Of a stretch of DNA of 64,000 nt, positions 50,394 through 59,800 are shown one piece after another. Each line of letters begins with the position of its first letter. Within the stretch, counting starts at the first letter, position 1. Below the pieces are notes generated by a model that worked only from the letters and a program-made list of their open reading frames with translations, was not told where the DNA came from and made no database searches. The translations under genes and the position numbers were made by a program. This stretch comes from Adhaeribacter_A terreus (lineage in GTDB: Bacteria; Bacteroidota; Bacteroidia; Cytophagales; Hymenobacteraceae): assembly GCF_042657365.1 (NCBI RefSeq), contig NZ_JBHSKT010000007.1:62001-126000 (forward strand). The letters are read 5' to 3'.

Positions 50394-50778
50394 TCTTTAG
50401 CGATAAGTAGTTTTCTAAAATTGGGATGTCTGCCTCCGCCCAATCTAGTGTTTTTAATTCACTTAAAGAAAGCCATGTTACTTGTTTGTGCTCTTTTAGA
50501 TTAATTTCGCCGGCATCAATGCGGCAAATATAAGGCAGCAAACAAATTTCTTTGGCGTTCGGATATTGAAAAATGCTTGGAGGAAGTGTATCTAAAATCG
50601 AAATCTCTAAGCCAAGCTCCTCTTCAATTTCTCTTACAATACAGCTTTCATTTGTTTCGCCAACTTCCACTTTGCCACCCGGAAATTCCCATTTCAAAGG
50701 TAGATTCATTAATTCACTACGCTGCGCACAAAGTACTTTATCGTCTTTCTCAATAATGGCGCAGGTAACGTAAATCAT
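50386..50778 (-). CDS. Nudix (MutT-like) pyrophosphohydrolase
   Basis: 130 residues. Nudix box complete: Gly35-x5-Glu41-x7-Arg49-Glu50-x2-Glu53-Glu54-x-Gly56 (GGKVEVGETNESCIVREIEEELGL in two overlapping parts). The AIIEKDDKVLCAQR N-terminus resembles MutT/CTP-type (oxidised or modified dNTP) hydrolases. The gene overlaps the PLD-helicase gene by 8 bp, and such pairs recur in genomes, so nucleotide sensing or depletion during defence is plausible; housekeeping dNTP sanitation is the alternative. It starts 18 bp after pth. Confidence 0.93.
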   Translation of the reverse strand: MIYVTCAIIEKDDKVLCAQRSELMNLPLKWEFPGGKVEVGETNESCIVREIEEELGLEISILDTLPPSIFQYPNAKEICLLPYICRIDAGEINLKEHKQVTWLSLSELKTLDWAEADIPILENYLSLKNA

Positions 50779-50795
50779 ATTCGTAGTCTTAAATA

Positions 50796-51425
50796 TTACT
50801 TCGTATTATAAAAATTCATAGTCCGCTCAATGCCAATCGTCCCAAACGAAATCGCCATTTCCGCAGATTTCTCGATCAAGCCCGGCAGGTCAATTTGTTC
50901 GTCTTCGGAGAAAGGGCTTAGTACGTAATCTACCTGGCGGCCTTTCGGGAAGTTGGCTTCCACGCCGAAGCGGAGGCGGGCGTATTCGTTATTGCCCAGG
51001 GTTTCTTCAATGTGTTTCAGGCCGTTGTGGCCGCCCGCCGAGCCTTTGCCGCGCAGCCGCAATTTGCCGAACGGAATGGCGAGGTCGTCGGTAATCACGA
51101 GCATCTGGCTGGCCGGAATTTTAAGGGTGCTGAGCCAGTGTTGTACCGCTTTGCCGCTCAGGTTCATGTAAGTGGTAGGCTTTACGAGCGTAAAAGTGCG
51201 GCCCTTGGTTTTTATTTCGGTTACAAAGCTGTGGCGGCCTGTTTCAAACGTAGCATCGTGTTTTTTAGCCAGGTAATCGAGCACCATAAAACCAATATTG
51301 TGGCGCGTATTTGCGTATTCGGGGCCAATGTTGCCGAGGCCTACGATCAGGTATTTCATATCGGTGGGTTCCGTTGCAGAGGCTGCCTTTTCAGGCTGAA
51401 AGATGTTGAAAAGACTTTTAAGCAC
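50796..51425 (-). CDS. pth: Peptidyl-tRNA hydrolase
   Basis: 209 residues. KYLIVGLGNIGPEYANTRHNIGF (active-site His and Asn), KPTTYMNLSG, DDLAIPFGKLRLR and GSAGGHNGLKHIE are all intact. It releases peptides from stalled peptidyl-tRNA. An alternative start at 51359 (MKYLIVG) would remove 22 residues, but a -7 box at 51454-51461 fits the longer form and similar extensions occur in Bacteroidota. Last gene of the tRNA-Gln/prs/rplY/pth group. Confidence 0.95.
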   Translation of the reverse strand: MLKSLFNIFQPEKAASATEPTDMKYLIVGLGNIGPEYANTRHNIGFMVLDYLAKKHDATFETGRHSFVTEIKTKGRTFTLVKPTTYMNLSGKAVQHWLSTLKIPASQMLVITDDLAIPFGKLRLRGKGSAGGHNGLKHIEETLGNNEYARLRFGVEANFPKGRQVDYVLSPFSEDEQIDLPGLIEKSAEMAISFGTIGIERTMNFYNTK

Positions 51426-51453
51426 TTCCGGTTGGGTTGGTTTAGTAAGAATA

Positions 51454-51461
51454 CAAATTTA
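51454..51461 (-). promoter_or_regulatory. -7 box for pth
   Basis: TAAATTTG on the - strand, giving a leader of about 20 nt to the start at 51425. Confidence 0.5.
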
Positions 51462-51727
51462 AGGTTTGTTTCGGAAACCGTTGGCTAAAGTCCACGGCAA
51501 CGAAAATTTTTGAATATTTCCCGGAGCTTCATTGTCGTCTGCTTCAGCTGACGGTTTTCGGGGCAGAAACGGTAGCGTTTTAATGGGAAAACTGCTGAGG
51601 AAAATTCAGCAATAATTAACCTCCCCCTTGCCCCCTCCAAAGGGGGACTTATCAGATATGCGTCAAATTTTTGTAAAACTTTAAAATTCTGGCCATCCTT
51701 TAATCCCTTAAATCGTGTTCAGACACA

Positions 51728-51767
51728 CAAAAAAACTCCTGCCTTCCGAAGAAAACAGGAGTTTTTA
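51728..51767 (-). terminator. Intrinsic terminator of rplY
   Basis: AAAACTCCTG pairs with CAGGAGTTTTT across a 17-base loop. Confidence 0.82.
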
Positions 51768-51803
51768 AAGTCCTTCCCTGAATCAGGAGAGGCCAGGTTG
51801 AAA

Positions 51804-52376
51804 TTACTTGCCTTCGTTGGCAGCTTGTTTCAGCGCACGTGGAATAGTTACGGTTGCAACCGGAGCAGAAGCGTTAGTTAAGATTGTGTAGTTTTTAGCT
51901 TCTATCTTGCTAACTTTTACAGATTTACCCAATTCCAGGTCAGAAATGTTAACTTCAACGAAATCTGGCAAGTTAGCAGGAAGCGCTTTCACTTTCAGTT
52001 TACGCAGTTTGCTAACCAGTTTACCACCGGCTAATACACCTGGTGATACACCTACGTAACGAACCGGAACCTCCATTTTAACTTCTTTGTTGTCGTTCAG
52101 CTCCAGGAAATCTACGTGCATCAGCATTTCGTTTACCGGGTGGAACTGTGACGCCTGAACTACTGCTTTATATTCATCACCTTCAATGTTCAGGTGTACC
52201 TGAGCAGCTTCTGGTGAATATAATAAGTCGCGGAACATGATCATAGGAGCATGGAAATGTACTTGCTTCTCGCCACCGTAAAGTACGCATGGTACCATCG
52301 CTTCAGCGCGCAGGTCTTTCGACTCCTTTTTACCGAGATTTGCTCTTTTAAACCCTATAATCTCTAACGTTTTCAT
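51804..52376 (-). CDS. rplY: 50S ribosomal protein L25 / general stress protein Ctc
   Basis: Start at ATG 52374-52376 (MKTLEIIGFKRANLGKKESKDLRAEAMVP); the longer frame runs into an AT-rich repeat. 190 residues, the long Ctc form: L25 domain (1-95, binds 5S rRNA) plus TL5/Ctc C-terminal beta domain (about 96-185; VSPGVLAGGKLVSKLRKLKVKALPANLP). Between prs and pth, as in many bacteria. Confidence 0.95.
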   Translation of the reverse strand: MKTLEIIGFKRANLGKKESKDLRAEAMVPCVLYGGEKQVHFHAPMIMFRDLLYSPEAAQVHLNIEGDEYKAVVQASQFHPVNEMLMHVDFLELNDNKEVKMEVPVRYVGVSPGVLAGGKLVSKLRKLKVKALPANLPDFVEVNISDLELGKSVKVSKIEAKNYTILTNASAPVATVTIPRALKQAANEGK

Positions 52377-52505
52377 AAAATTGTTTTTAAAAATGTAAGT
52401 TATATTGCTAATAAGTATAGCCAAATTTTTAATTAAAAATTATGAATTAGAAATTAGAAATGACTTTAAAAGAACAATTTTTAATTTCTAATTTTTAATT
52501 TCTAA

Positions 52506-53435
52506 TTAGATAAACAGTGAACTGATCGAATCATGTGTTACCACGTTGCTGATAGCACGGGCAAACAGATCGGAGAAGCTCAGTACTTTAATTTTAGGAG
52601 ATTCCTGTTTTAATGGAATAGTGTCTGAAACCACCAGTTCTTCCAATACAGAATTCTCGATGCGCTCCAAAGCCGGACCGGAAAGAATTGCATGCGTAGC
52701 AATGGCCCGTACCGATTTTGCGCCTTTTTCTTTTATCAGTTGCGCAGCCGTGGTCATGGTGCCGGCTGTATCGATCATGTCGTCCACCAGAATTACGTCG
52801 CGGCCTTCTACGTTACCAATTACCTGCATCGAGGCGATCTCATTGGCGCGGGCGCGGTGCTTGTCGCAAACCACAATGTCGGAACCAAAGTTCTTGGCGA
52901 ACATACGGGCACGACCCAAACCTCCAACGTCAGGCGAAGCGAAAACCAGGTTATTGCCTAAATTCAGGCTTTTTACATACGGAACGAAGATCGCAGAACC
53001 ATCTAAATGATCTACCGGAATATCGAAGAAACCCTGGATCTGACCGGCGTGTAAGTCGCAGGTCATTAAGCGGTCAGCTCCAACAGACTGGATAGCGTTG
53101 GCCACTACTTTCGAACCGATGGAAACGCGTGGTTTATCTTTGCGGTCCTGGCGGGCATAACCAAAGTAAGGCATTACCACAATTACTTTGTGCGCCGAAG
53201 CGCGTTTGGCTGCATCTACCATCAACATAAGTTCCATCAGGTTGTCTGCCGGCGGAAAAGTTGACTGGATGATGAACACTTCCGCACCGCGGATCGATTC
53301 GTTGTAATGCGGTGCCATTTCGCCGTCGCTGAATTTATAAAGCGTAGCGTCGCCGAGTTTCGTGCCATAAGCGGCAGCTACTTTTTCAGCGAAATATTTA
53401 GAAGCGGTACCGCTAAAAATTTTAACCTGTGACAT
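52506..53435 (-). CDS. prs: Ribose-phosphate pyrophosphokinase
   Basis: 309 residues. FSGTASKYFAEKVA N-terminus, catalytic flexible loop region KVIVVMPYFGYARQDRK, metal/substrate-binding DLHAGQIQGFF and the PRPP signature VILVDDMIDTAGT. It makes PRPP for nucleotide, His and Trp synthesis. A -7 box TAATTTTG (- strand, 53489-53496) lies 54 bp upstream. Confidence 0.96.
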   Translation of the reverse strand: MSQVKIFSGTASKYFAEKVAAAYGTKLGDATLYKFSDGEMAPHYNESIRGAEVFIIQSTFPPADNLMELMLMVDAAKRASAHKVIVVMPYFGYARQDRKDKPRVSIGSKVVANAIQSVGADRLMTCDLHAGQIQGFFDIPVDHLDGSAIFVPYVKSLNLGNNLVFASPDVGGLGRARMFAKNFGSDIVVCDKHRARANEIASMQVIGNVEGRDVILVDDMIDTAGTMTTAAQLIKEKGAKSVRAIATHAILSGPALERIENSVLEELVVSDTIPLKQESPKIKVLSFSDLFARAISNVVTHDSISSLFI

Positions 53436-53488
53436 AACGGGAGAGTGCGTTAAAGACTGGTTTCTAGTTGATTGAGTGAATGAAGCCG

Positions 53489-53496
53489 CAAAATTA
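53489..53496 (-). promoter_or_regulatory. -7 box for prs
   Basis: TAATTTTG followed by GCGG on the - strand. Confidence 0.5.
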
Positions 53497-53564
53497 GGGA
53501 TAATAAGCCGGAATAAAAACCGAAACCGGATATTTATGCGAAATTAGTTTAACAGGGTAGGAAA

Positions 53565-53598
53565 TAAAAAAAGCCTCCCGTTTTGCAGGAGGCTTTTT
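53565..53598 (-). terminator. Intrinsic terminator of the tRNA-Gln gene
   Basis: AAAAAGCCTCC-TGCAAAACG-GGAGGCTTTTTTT in the - strand reading, four bases after the tRNA. Confidence 0.88.
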
Positions 53599-53601
53599 GT
53601 G

Positions 53602-53674
53602 TTGTCCGACCAGGTTTCGAACCTGGACTCTTCTGAACCAAAATCAGACGTGTTGCCAGTTACACCATCGGACA
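53602..53674 (-). tRNA. tRNA-Gln (UUG)
   Basis: Full cloverleaf of 73 nt: acceptor TGTCCGA/TCGGACA, D-arm with GGTGTAACTGGCAACAC, anticodon stem TCTGA/TCAGA with loop TTTTGGT (anticodon TTG), T-arm CCAGGTTCGAAACCTGG, discriminator A. CCA is not encoded. It precedes prs, rplY and pth on the same strand. Confidence 0.95.
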
Positions 53675-53999
53675 ATCTTCGTTTCAGCGGTCGTTGCCGT
53701 GATTCGATGTGCAAATGTAGTAAGGATTTTTAAACCTGCAAAAATATTTTTTAAAAAAGTTGATTAAAAAGTCAGTTTAAGCGCTTTTGCTGCTGATTTT
53801 GAGGATTTTAAAACGGTGTATTTTTTTGAAAAAAAAGTCAGAATGGGGAATTTAATGGATTGCGACATCCCGGGCGAAGCCGAGGGAACTTATTAAGCCA
53901 TATTTATCCCGCAAGTTTGGCGCAGCGCAACTTGTGGGTTTCATCAATAGCCAGTTTGTAACTGGCGGAAGCATTGCGATTTTTTTACTCAAATAACCG

Positions 54000-54122
54000 G
54001 CTCTTCCGGATTTGTAATCCGACTTTTTCCCCTTAAAAGCATAGCGTTTTTATAGCTGCTGAAAGTGCAGGCGGATCGCAGATCCACAGCTCCTTACTTT
54101 CGGATTACAAATCCGGAAGAGC
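54000..54122. repeat. Perfect 23-bp inverted repeat around a 29-bp element
   Basis: Left arm GCTCTTCCGGATTTG plus TAATCCGA (54000-54022) is matched exactly in inverse at 54100-54122. The 29-bp element (54022-54050, - strand) starts at the last base of the left arm. Confidence 0.8.
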
Positions 54123-54138
54123 AAATTTTACTCTCAGT

Positions 54139-54180
54139 AAAAAAAATAGCGCAGAACTTTTAAAGCCCTGCGCTATTCCA
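54139..54180 (-). terminator. Intrinsic terminator of purL
   Basis: AATAGCGCAG pairs with CTGCGCTATT across a 17-base loop, then T run on the - strand. Confidence 0.82.
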
Positions 54181-54212
54181 GATTTTCATTGCCGTCTGCT
54201 TTAGCTGATGGA

Positions 54213-56441
54213 TTAATTCGCCATGATCTTGCCTAAAGCATTATCATAAACGTGCTTCAAATCCGAAGTCTGATGCCAGGTTTCGCCGTCAATTTCGCAA
54301 ACGCCGGAAGTAACTTCGCCTAATTGCGTGAAAGCGGTATTTTTAGACTTCAGCATTTCTTCGAAAGCAGCTTTTTGTTCTGCCTTCACCGAAACTACTA
54401 CACGGCTCTGGCTTTCGCCGAACAGGTAGGCATCTTTCCGGAAATTGCTGTCAGTTTTGATGGAGAAACCTAAGTGCTTCGGCATGGCCGCTTCCAGCAA
54501 GGCAATGTATAAACCTCCGTCAGAAACGTCGTGGGCAGAAGTAATGGCTTTGGTTTTGATCAGCTCTTTAACGGTTTGCTGCACTTTATATTCTTCTTCC
54601 AGGTCGAAATGCGGGGCCGGAGATAAAGCAACTTTCTGGTAAGAATATAAATACTCCGAGCTGTTGATGTCGTTTTGTGCTTCGCCAACCAGGTAAATAA
54701 GATCACCGGCAGTTTGGAAGGCCAAAGTCATAGCGTTTTTCTTGTCTTCCAGTAAACCCAGCATCCCAATGGTAGGCGTCGGGAAAACCGGACCTTCATC
54801 CGAAGACTGGTTGTAGAAGCTCACGTTGCCGCCGGTTACCGGGGTTTCGAATTTCTCGCAGGCTTTTTTCATGCCTTTAATGGCGCCTACAAAATGCCAG
54901 TAAACTTCCGGAACGTACGGGTTGCCAAAATTTAAGCAGTTTGTAATAGCCAGCGGTTCGCCACCGGAGCACACAATATTTCGCGCAGCTTCGGCCACCG
55001 CAATCGCACATCCTTCTTCCGGATCGGCGTTTACGTAGCGGCTGTTGCAATCTACTTTAATCGCAATAGCTTTGTTCGTGCCTTTGATCTTTACGATCGC
55101 CGCATCCGAAGGCATGTTCGTCGTCATCGTAGCCGTTCCAACCATCGAATCGTATTGCTCAGAAACCCAGCGACGGGAACAGATATTCGGGTGCGAAACC
55201 AAATGCTCGGCGATCTTTTTAAATTCTTCCAGCGTTTTTGGCTCCTGAATGCTTTCGATCTTGAATTTCTTGGTTTCCTGGAAATAAGCCGGTTCGCGGT
55301 ATTCTCTATGGTAAACCGGCGCGCCGCCGCCTAAAACTAAGTCATCAGCCGGTACATCGGCAACCAGCTCGCCGTTCTGGAAATAGGTTAAGCGCTTTGT
55401 GTCGTTTACCACGCCAATTTGTTCGCAGTACAGGTCCCATTTATCGCAGATCTTTTTAATGGTTGCTTCTTCGCCTTTTTTCACCACGATCAGCATGCGT
55501 TCCTGAGACTCAGAAAGCAGGATTTCGAACGGCTTCATGTTTGGCTGACGGGTAGGAACTTTGTCTAACCAGATCTCCATGCCGTGTTCGCCTTTGGCGC
55601 TCATCTCGGAAGTGGAGCAGGTAATACCGGCCGCACCCATATCCTGCATACCAATTACGCAGCCGCTTTCAATTACGTCCAGCGTTGCTTCGAGCAATAA
55701 TTTTTCCTGGAACGGGTCACCCACCTGAACGGAAGGCAGATCATTGGCAGAATCTTCGGTAATATCTTTGGAAGCGAAAGCTGCGCCGTGAATTCCGTCT
55801 TTACCGGTAGCAGAACCTACGATGAAAACCGGATTGCCTACGCCGTAAGAAGTTGCCGAAACCGTTTTGCCAGCTTCCACGATACCCGCCGAAAATGCGT
55901 TTACCAGCGGGTTGATGTTGTACGAAGGATCAAAGAAAAGCTCACCGCCTACGGTTGGAATACCAAAAGCATTGCCGTAATCGCCGATTCCTTTTACCAC
56001 GCCTTTTAAAAGGCTGCGGGTTTTGTCTTTGGTAATATCGCCGAAACGCAGGGAATTTAATTGCGCAATTGGCCGCGCACCCATGGTGAAAATATCGCGG
56101 TTAATGCCGCCCACGCCGGTTGCGGCGCCCTGGTAAGGCTCAATGGCGGATGGGTGGTTGTGGCTTTCAATTTTAAAGGAACAAGCCAGGCCGTCGCCGA
56201 TATCTACTAAACCAGCGTTCTCTTCACCGGCTTTGGCCAGCATGCGGGGCGAATCTTTCGGCAGTTTTTTCAGCCACACAATAGAGTTCTTATACGAACA
56301 GTGCTCGCTCCACATAACCGAGAAAATGCTCAGCTCAGTAAAATTCGGCGTGCGGCCCAGAATGGATTTGATTTTTTCGAACTCTTCTTCTAACAGGCCA
56401 AGTTGCTTGGCGGTTTCTACGGTAGTGAGGGTTTGTTCCAC
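54213..56441 (-). CDS. purL: Phosphoribosylformylglycinamidine synthase, small PurL
   Basis: 742 residues, the small PurL form that needs separate PurS and PurQ (neither in the window). SEHCSYKNS near the start, HNHPSAIEPYQGAATGVGGINRD, FGIPTVGGE and later GGNVSFYNQS and SAHDVSDGGL identify the ATP-binding AIR-synthase halves. Fourth step of purine synthesis. A 29-bp element match (54711-54739) encodes KNAMTLAFQT between conserved blocks. A -7 box TACTTTTG lies at 56468-56475 on the - strand. Confidence 0.96.
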   Translation of the reverse strand: MEQTLTTVETAKQLGLLEEEFEKIKSILGRTPNFTELSIFSVMWSEHCSYKNSIVWLKKLPKDSPRMLAKAGEENAGLVDIGDGLACSFKIESHNHPSAIEPYQGAATGVGGINRDIFTMGARPIAQLNSLRFGDITKDKTRSLLKGVVKGIGDYGNAFGIPTVGGELFFDPSYNINPLVNAFSAGIVEAGKTVSATSYGVGNPVFIVGSATGKDGIHGAAFASKDITEDSANDLPSVQVGDPFQEKLLLEATLDVIESGCVIGMQDMGAAGITCSTSEMSAKGEHGMEIWLDKVPTRQPNMKPFEILLSESQERMLIVVKKGEEATIKKICDKWDLYCEQIGVVNDTKRLTYFQNGELVADVPADDLVLGGGAPVYHREYREPAYFQETKKFKIESIQEPKTLEEFKKIAEHLVSHPNICSRRWVSEQYDSMVGTATMTTNMPSDAAIVKIKGTNKAIAIKVDCNSRYVNADPEEGCAIAVAEAARNIVCSGGEPLAITNCLNFGNPYVPEVYWHFVGAIKGMKKACEKFETPVTGGNVSFYNQSSDEGPVFPTPTIGMLGLLEDKKNAMTLAFQTAGDLIYLVGEAQNDINSSEYLYSYQKVALSPAPHFDLEEEYKVQQTVKELIKTKAITSAHDVSDGGLYIALLEAAMPKHLGFSIKTDSNFRKDAYLFGESQSRVVVSVKAEQKAAFEEMLKSKNTAFTQLGEVTSGVCEIDGETWHQTSDLKHVYDNALGKIMAN
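54711..54739 (-). repeat. 29-bp element inside purL
   Basis: AAAACGCTATGACTT, seven bases, TTCCAAACT-type end in gene orientation; the core is perfect, the 3' A run is degraded. Confidence 0.5.
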
Positions 56442-56467
56442 AGGAAATTGGTGAAATGATGATGCCG

Positions 56468-56475
56468 CAAAAGTA
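56468..56475 (-). promoter_or_regulatory. -7 box for purL
   Basis: TACTTTTG followed by GCGGC, 27 bp upstream of the start. Confidence 0.5.
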
Positions 56476-56796
56476 CGCTTTTCTGCAGATATGTGCCTAA
56501 TACAAAAGAGGTTTTCCGCAAAATGTGTGTGTAACTAAAGATGTGTCGTGCAAAAACGCTATGGTTTGGGGCTTAAAAAGTCAGAAAAACGGGTAGAAAG
56601 TATTGATGAAATTCAAAAAGTGCCAGCATCTTCTGGTCGAACTTCCTTGGCTAAGTGATAAAAACGCTATGGTTTTCCCCCTGAAATTATAAGGTTGCCA
56701 AATGCTATTAGGTCTTAGATTTAAAACTAAATAGTTCATCATTTCCATGAAGCCGTCATTTCTGACTTTTTAGGCCGGAAACCATAGCGTTTTTGT

Positions 56797-56833
56797 AAAA
56801 AAAAAAAGCCCCGGAAAAATTCCGGAGCTTTTC
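56797..56833 (-). terminator. Intrinsic terminator of the surface-protein gene
   Basis: AAGCTCCGGAA pairs with TTCCGGGGCTT, followed by a long T run on the - strand. Confidence 0.82.
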
Positions 56834-56862
56834 TGATGATGAAAAAACTTTACCTATTTCTA

Positions 56863-59800
56863 TTATTCCACGATCAGTTTGCGGGTGGCTACATTGCCTT
56901 CGGAAGTGATCTTCAGAATATAGATGCCTTTGGCCGAGCCGTTCAGGTTCAGTAACGCTGCTCCTGAGTTATTTTTCACTACCTGCTGCTTCACTACTTT
57001 ACCGGTCAGGTCCATCACTTCAACTTTGTAATTGCGGGTTGAAACAGGAACTTTCAGGTTGAATAAACCGGCAGACGGGTTCGGATAAACAACTACGTTG
57101 CTTTGCAGTGTGTTTTCTGATATTCCGGTATTTGGTGCAGCAACGCGCTTCAACTCGATATTATCGATCAGGTTAGCAGTGCCGTTGCCGTTGTCGTATT
57201 CCTCTTTTACATTGCTTTCCAGGCCAATTTCGATGGTGGATTGGTTGATGTAAGAAGTAAGGTCCACGCTAATTTTCTGCCAGTTGATTGGAGTGCCGGA
57301 GAATGGAGGACGATAGGTTGGGCCTTCCTGCACACCGTTTACCGTTACCCGAAAGTTGGTATTGGCATTTACGCTCTTGTATAATTGTTTCAGATCGAAA
57401 GTCAGGATCAGGGAATCTTTTGGAGTTCCGGTGCCTGGCGAAACGCAGAAGTAAGCGCCGGCAAAATTGTCCGGGTTAGCAGTCCAGGGATCGATAATAC
57501 CGGTAGGGATTGTCCAGTTAAAGCTGTTCACTCCATCCATGATCAGGCCTTTGGTAGAACCCGTACCGTTGCTGGCGCCTGTTCCTTCGGTAATTTTTGC
57601 CTGCGTACTTACAATCGTTTTCAGCATTGGTAAACCGGTATTGGTTGTTTCAAAATCAAGGTTTACCGGTAGCGAAGCGAATAAGGCATTTGGGTGACTT
57701 AAGGTGTCAGCATCGTTGCTGGTATTGCCATCGTTTGCTAATATGGTTTTCGCAACAACAGCATAAGGGCCCGGAACACTCATATTGGCTTTTGCGGTGA
57801 AGGTGTACGTTGCGGTTGCATTACCCAGAATAGAACCGGTGAAAGTTTCGTTGGCAATTGTAGTACCGTTTACCGAGAAGGAAACCGGAATAGTAGTTTG
57901 CGTAGCAGAACCAAAGTTTTTAATGGTAATCGTAATAGTTTCGGCATTGCTCAGACCACAACCCGTAGTAGCCGGACCGCCAATGGCAATAACCCCTACG
58001 TCGTTCAGGTTCGCGCCAAATTCGTAAGCACCCGGATCAGGCGTTGCAGCATGGCGCGGGGCACCGGTAATATCGTCCGTTACAGCAGCAACAGGCTGGC
58101 CGATATTGTTTAGCAGGGCAGAAGTTGGTTGTAAATTTCCGGTTGTCACACTCGCGTAGCTCGGATCATCGGCAACGCTGTTCTGGTCGTAAACATTGTT
58201 GTTAACAGTTTTCCAGTCGGCAAGGGTAGCTACTGCAGCAGAGAAGAAGCCAACATTTCCGGCAGGAACATATAATACGTTATTATTGCTGGTAATGCTG
58301 GATGTAGTTGTTTGAAAGTACAGGGCAGTTTTTGCGCCGGTACCACCTGTAATCGAAATAATATTGTTAATAAATCTGATGTTGGTAGCTGCAGTTGTCT
58401 GATAGAAACCTCGTAACTCACCTGCATTTGTTCCGTGATCCAGATCTACGGAATTGTGATAGTAATAAACCCCATCGCTGCCTGATGTATAAAAAGCGTA
58501 AACCGCACCAGTGTTATTAATGTTGTAGATCAGGTTGTTTTTAACAATGTTTTCGGAACCGGTTGCACCATCTGAATTGAAAATAGTTATACCGTAAAAG
58601 GCTCCGGTCTTTGTAGCTGCTCCAATATGGGTATTATGGATCTGGTTTTTGCTGATGGTAGTACCTGTGGCATTGTTGTCAAGAAAAATTCCGTAGGAAG
58701 GATTATTTACAATGGTGCGATTAGGCCGGGAAATATCGTTTCCTTCAATTAGGGTGCCTTTAGCCGTAACCACTGAAATACCATAGGCATGGAAATCTTT
58801 GATGGTATTAGTTAAAATGCGGTTCTGGCTGTTTACAGTTGCAATATTATTAAGCTGAATGCCTTTATAGCCGCCGTTAATGGTGTTGCCGAATATCGCA
58901 TTGTTGTTGCCGCTATTGCCTGGTAATGTTACCTGGGTATTCGAGTTCGTGAAAACAATGCCAATAGTATTATTTTCGGAAGCGCTGGTAGAAACAATGG
59001 TAATGGTGTTGTTGCTGATGGTATTATTATCAGCTCCGTTCAATAAATGAATGCCCCAGCCATAAGTAGGATCAGCAGCTTCTATCTGGAAATTGTTAAT
59101 GGTAACGAAGTCGGTGCCATCTAAACGAACAACCGAACGGATTGTAGTAGCAGTAGCTGCTGCAAAACTGATCGTATTGCCATTACCTTCAAACTTAACG
59201 GTATTCACAGCAGTCGCTCCCGGAATTGTTCCTAAAATTACCTGCTCGTTGTAAGGGCCGGTTCCGGCTACTACGTTGAAAATTACCGGAGCTGAAACGC
59301 CGCAGGAAGTAAGATTCTGAACAGCTGCTGCAATTGTCTGGTAATTGGTAGTAGAAGCAGGGCTGTTTTTATCAATTGTATAAGTACCAGCCAGTGGCGT
59401 GCAGGAAGTTCCGTTCAGCGTGAAGCAATCGTTTGAAGTATTGCCATCTGTTTGTCCGTTTGGTGTAGCTGTACATACTTCCAAAGCAAATAGTCCGGTA
59501 ACGAAGGTGTAGTTACCAATGGTTACCGCCGCCGATGCTCCGGGAGCCAGGTTACCGGTCCAGTTATAAGGCGTTTGTGCAACGGAATTTACCGTCCAGT
59601 TAATAGAAGCGTTGGTTAAAGCTGCTGTTCCGTAATTTTTAATGACTACTTCCACCGCGCTTGCGCCCGGCGCAACAGCAGCAGCAGGCGTAATTACTGC
59701 CACTACACCGGCATCGTTGGTAGTAGGAGAGATGAATTCATAAGCGCCGGCATCCGGCGTTGTAGTACTACGGGTTGCACCGGTAATATCGTCGGTAACT

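Larger units (their letters stand above)
51426..51803. other. Intergenic region pth / rplY
   Basis: 378 bp with the pth -7 box (51454-51461), a 29-bp element (51566-51593), a short CCTCCCCCTTGCCCCC repeat (51616-51649), AATCCCTTAAATCGTGTTC repeat half, and the rplY terminator. No gene seen. Confidence 0.65.
53675..54212. other. Repeat-dense intergenic region tRNA-Gln / purL
   Basis: 538 bp, no gene seen. Contains: CATCCCGGGCGAAGCCGAGGG fragment in two pieces (53865-53890), a hairpin CGCAAGTTTGGCGCAGCGCAAC (53908-53939), GCCAGTTTGTAACTGGC (53949-53966), a perfect 23-bp inverted repeat enclosing a 29-bp element, and the purL terminator. Confidence 0.7.
56442..56862. other. Intergenic region purL / large surface protein
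   Basis: 421 bp with three 29-bp elements (56553-56581 and 56661-56689 on +, 56765-56793 on -), the purL -7 box and the terminator of the surface-protein gene. No gene seen. Confidence 0.7.
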
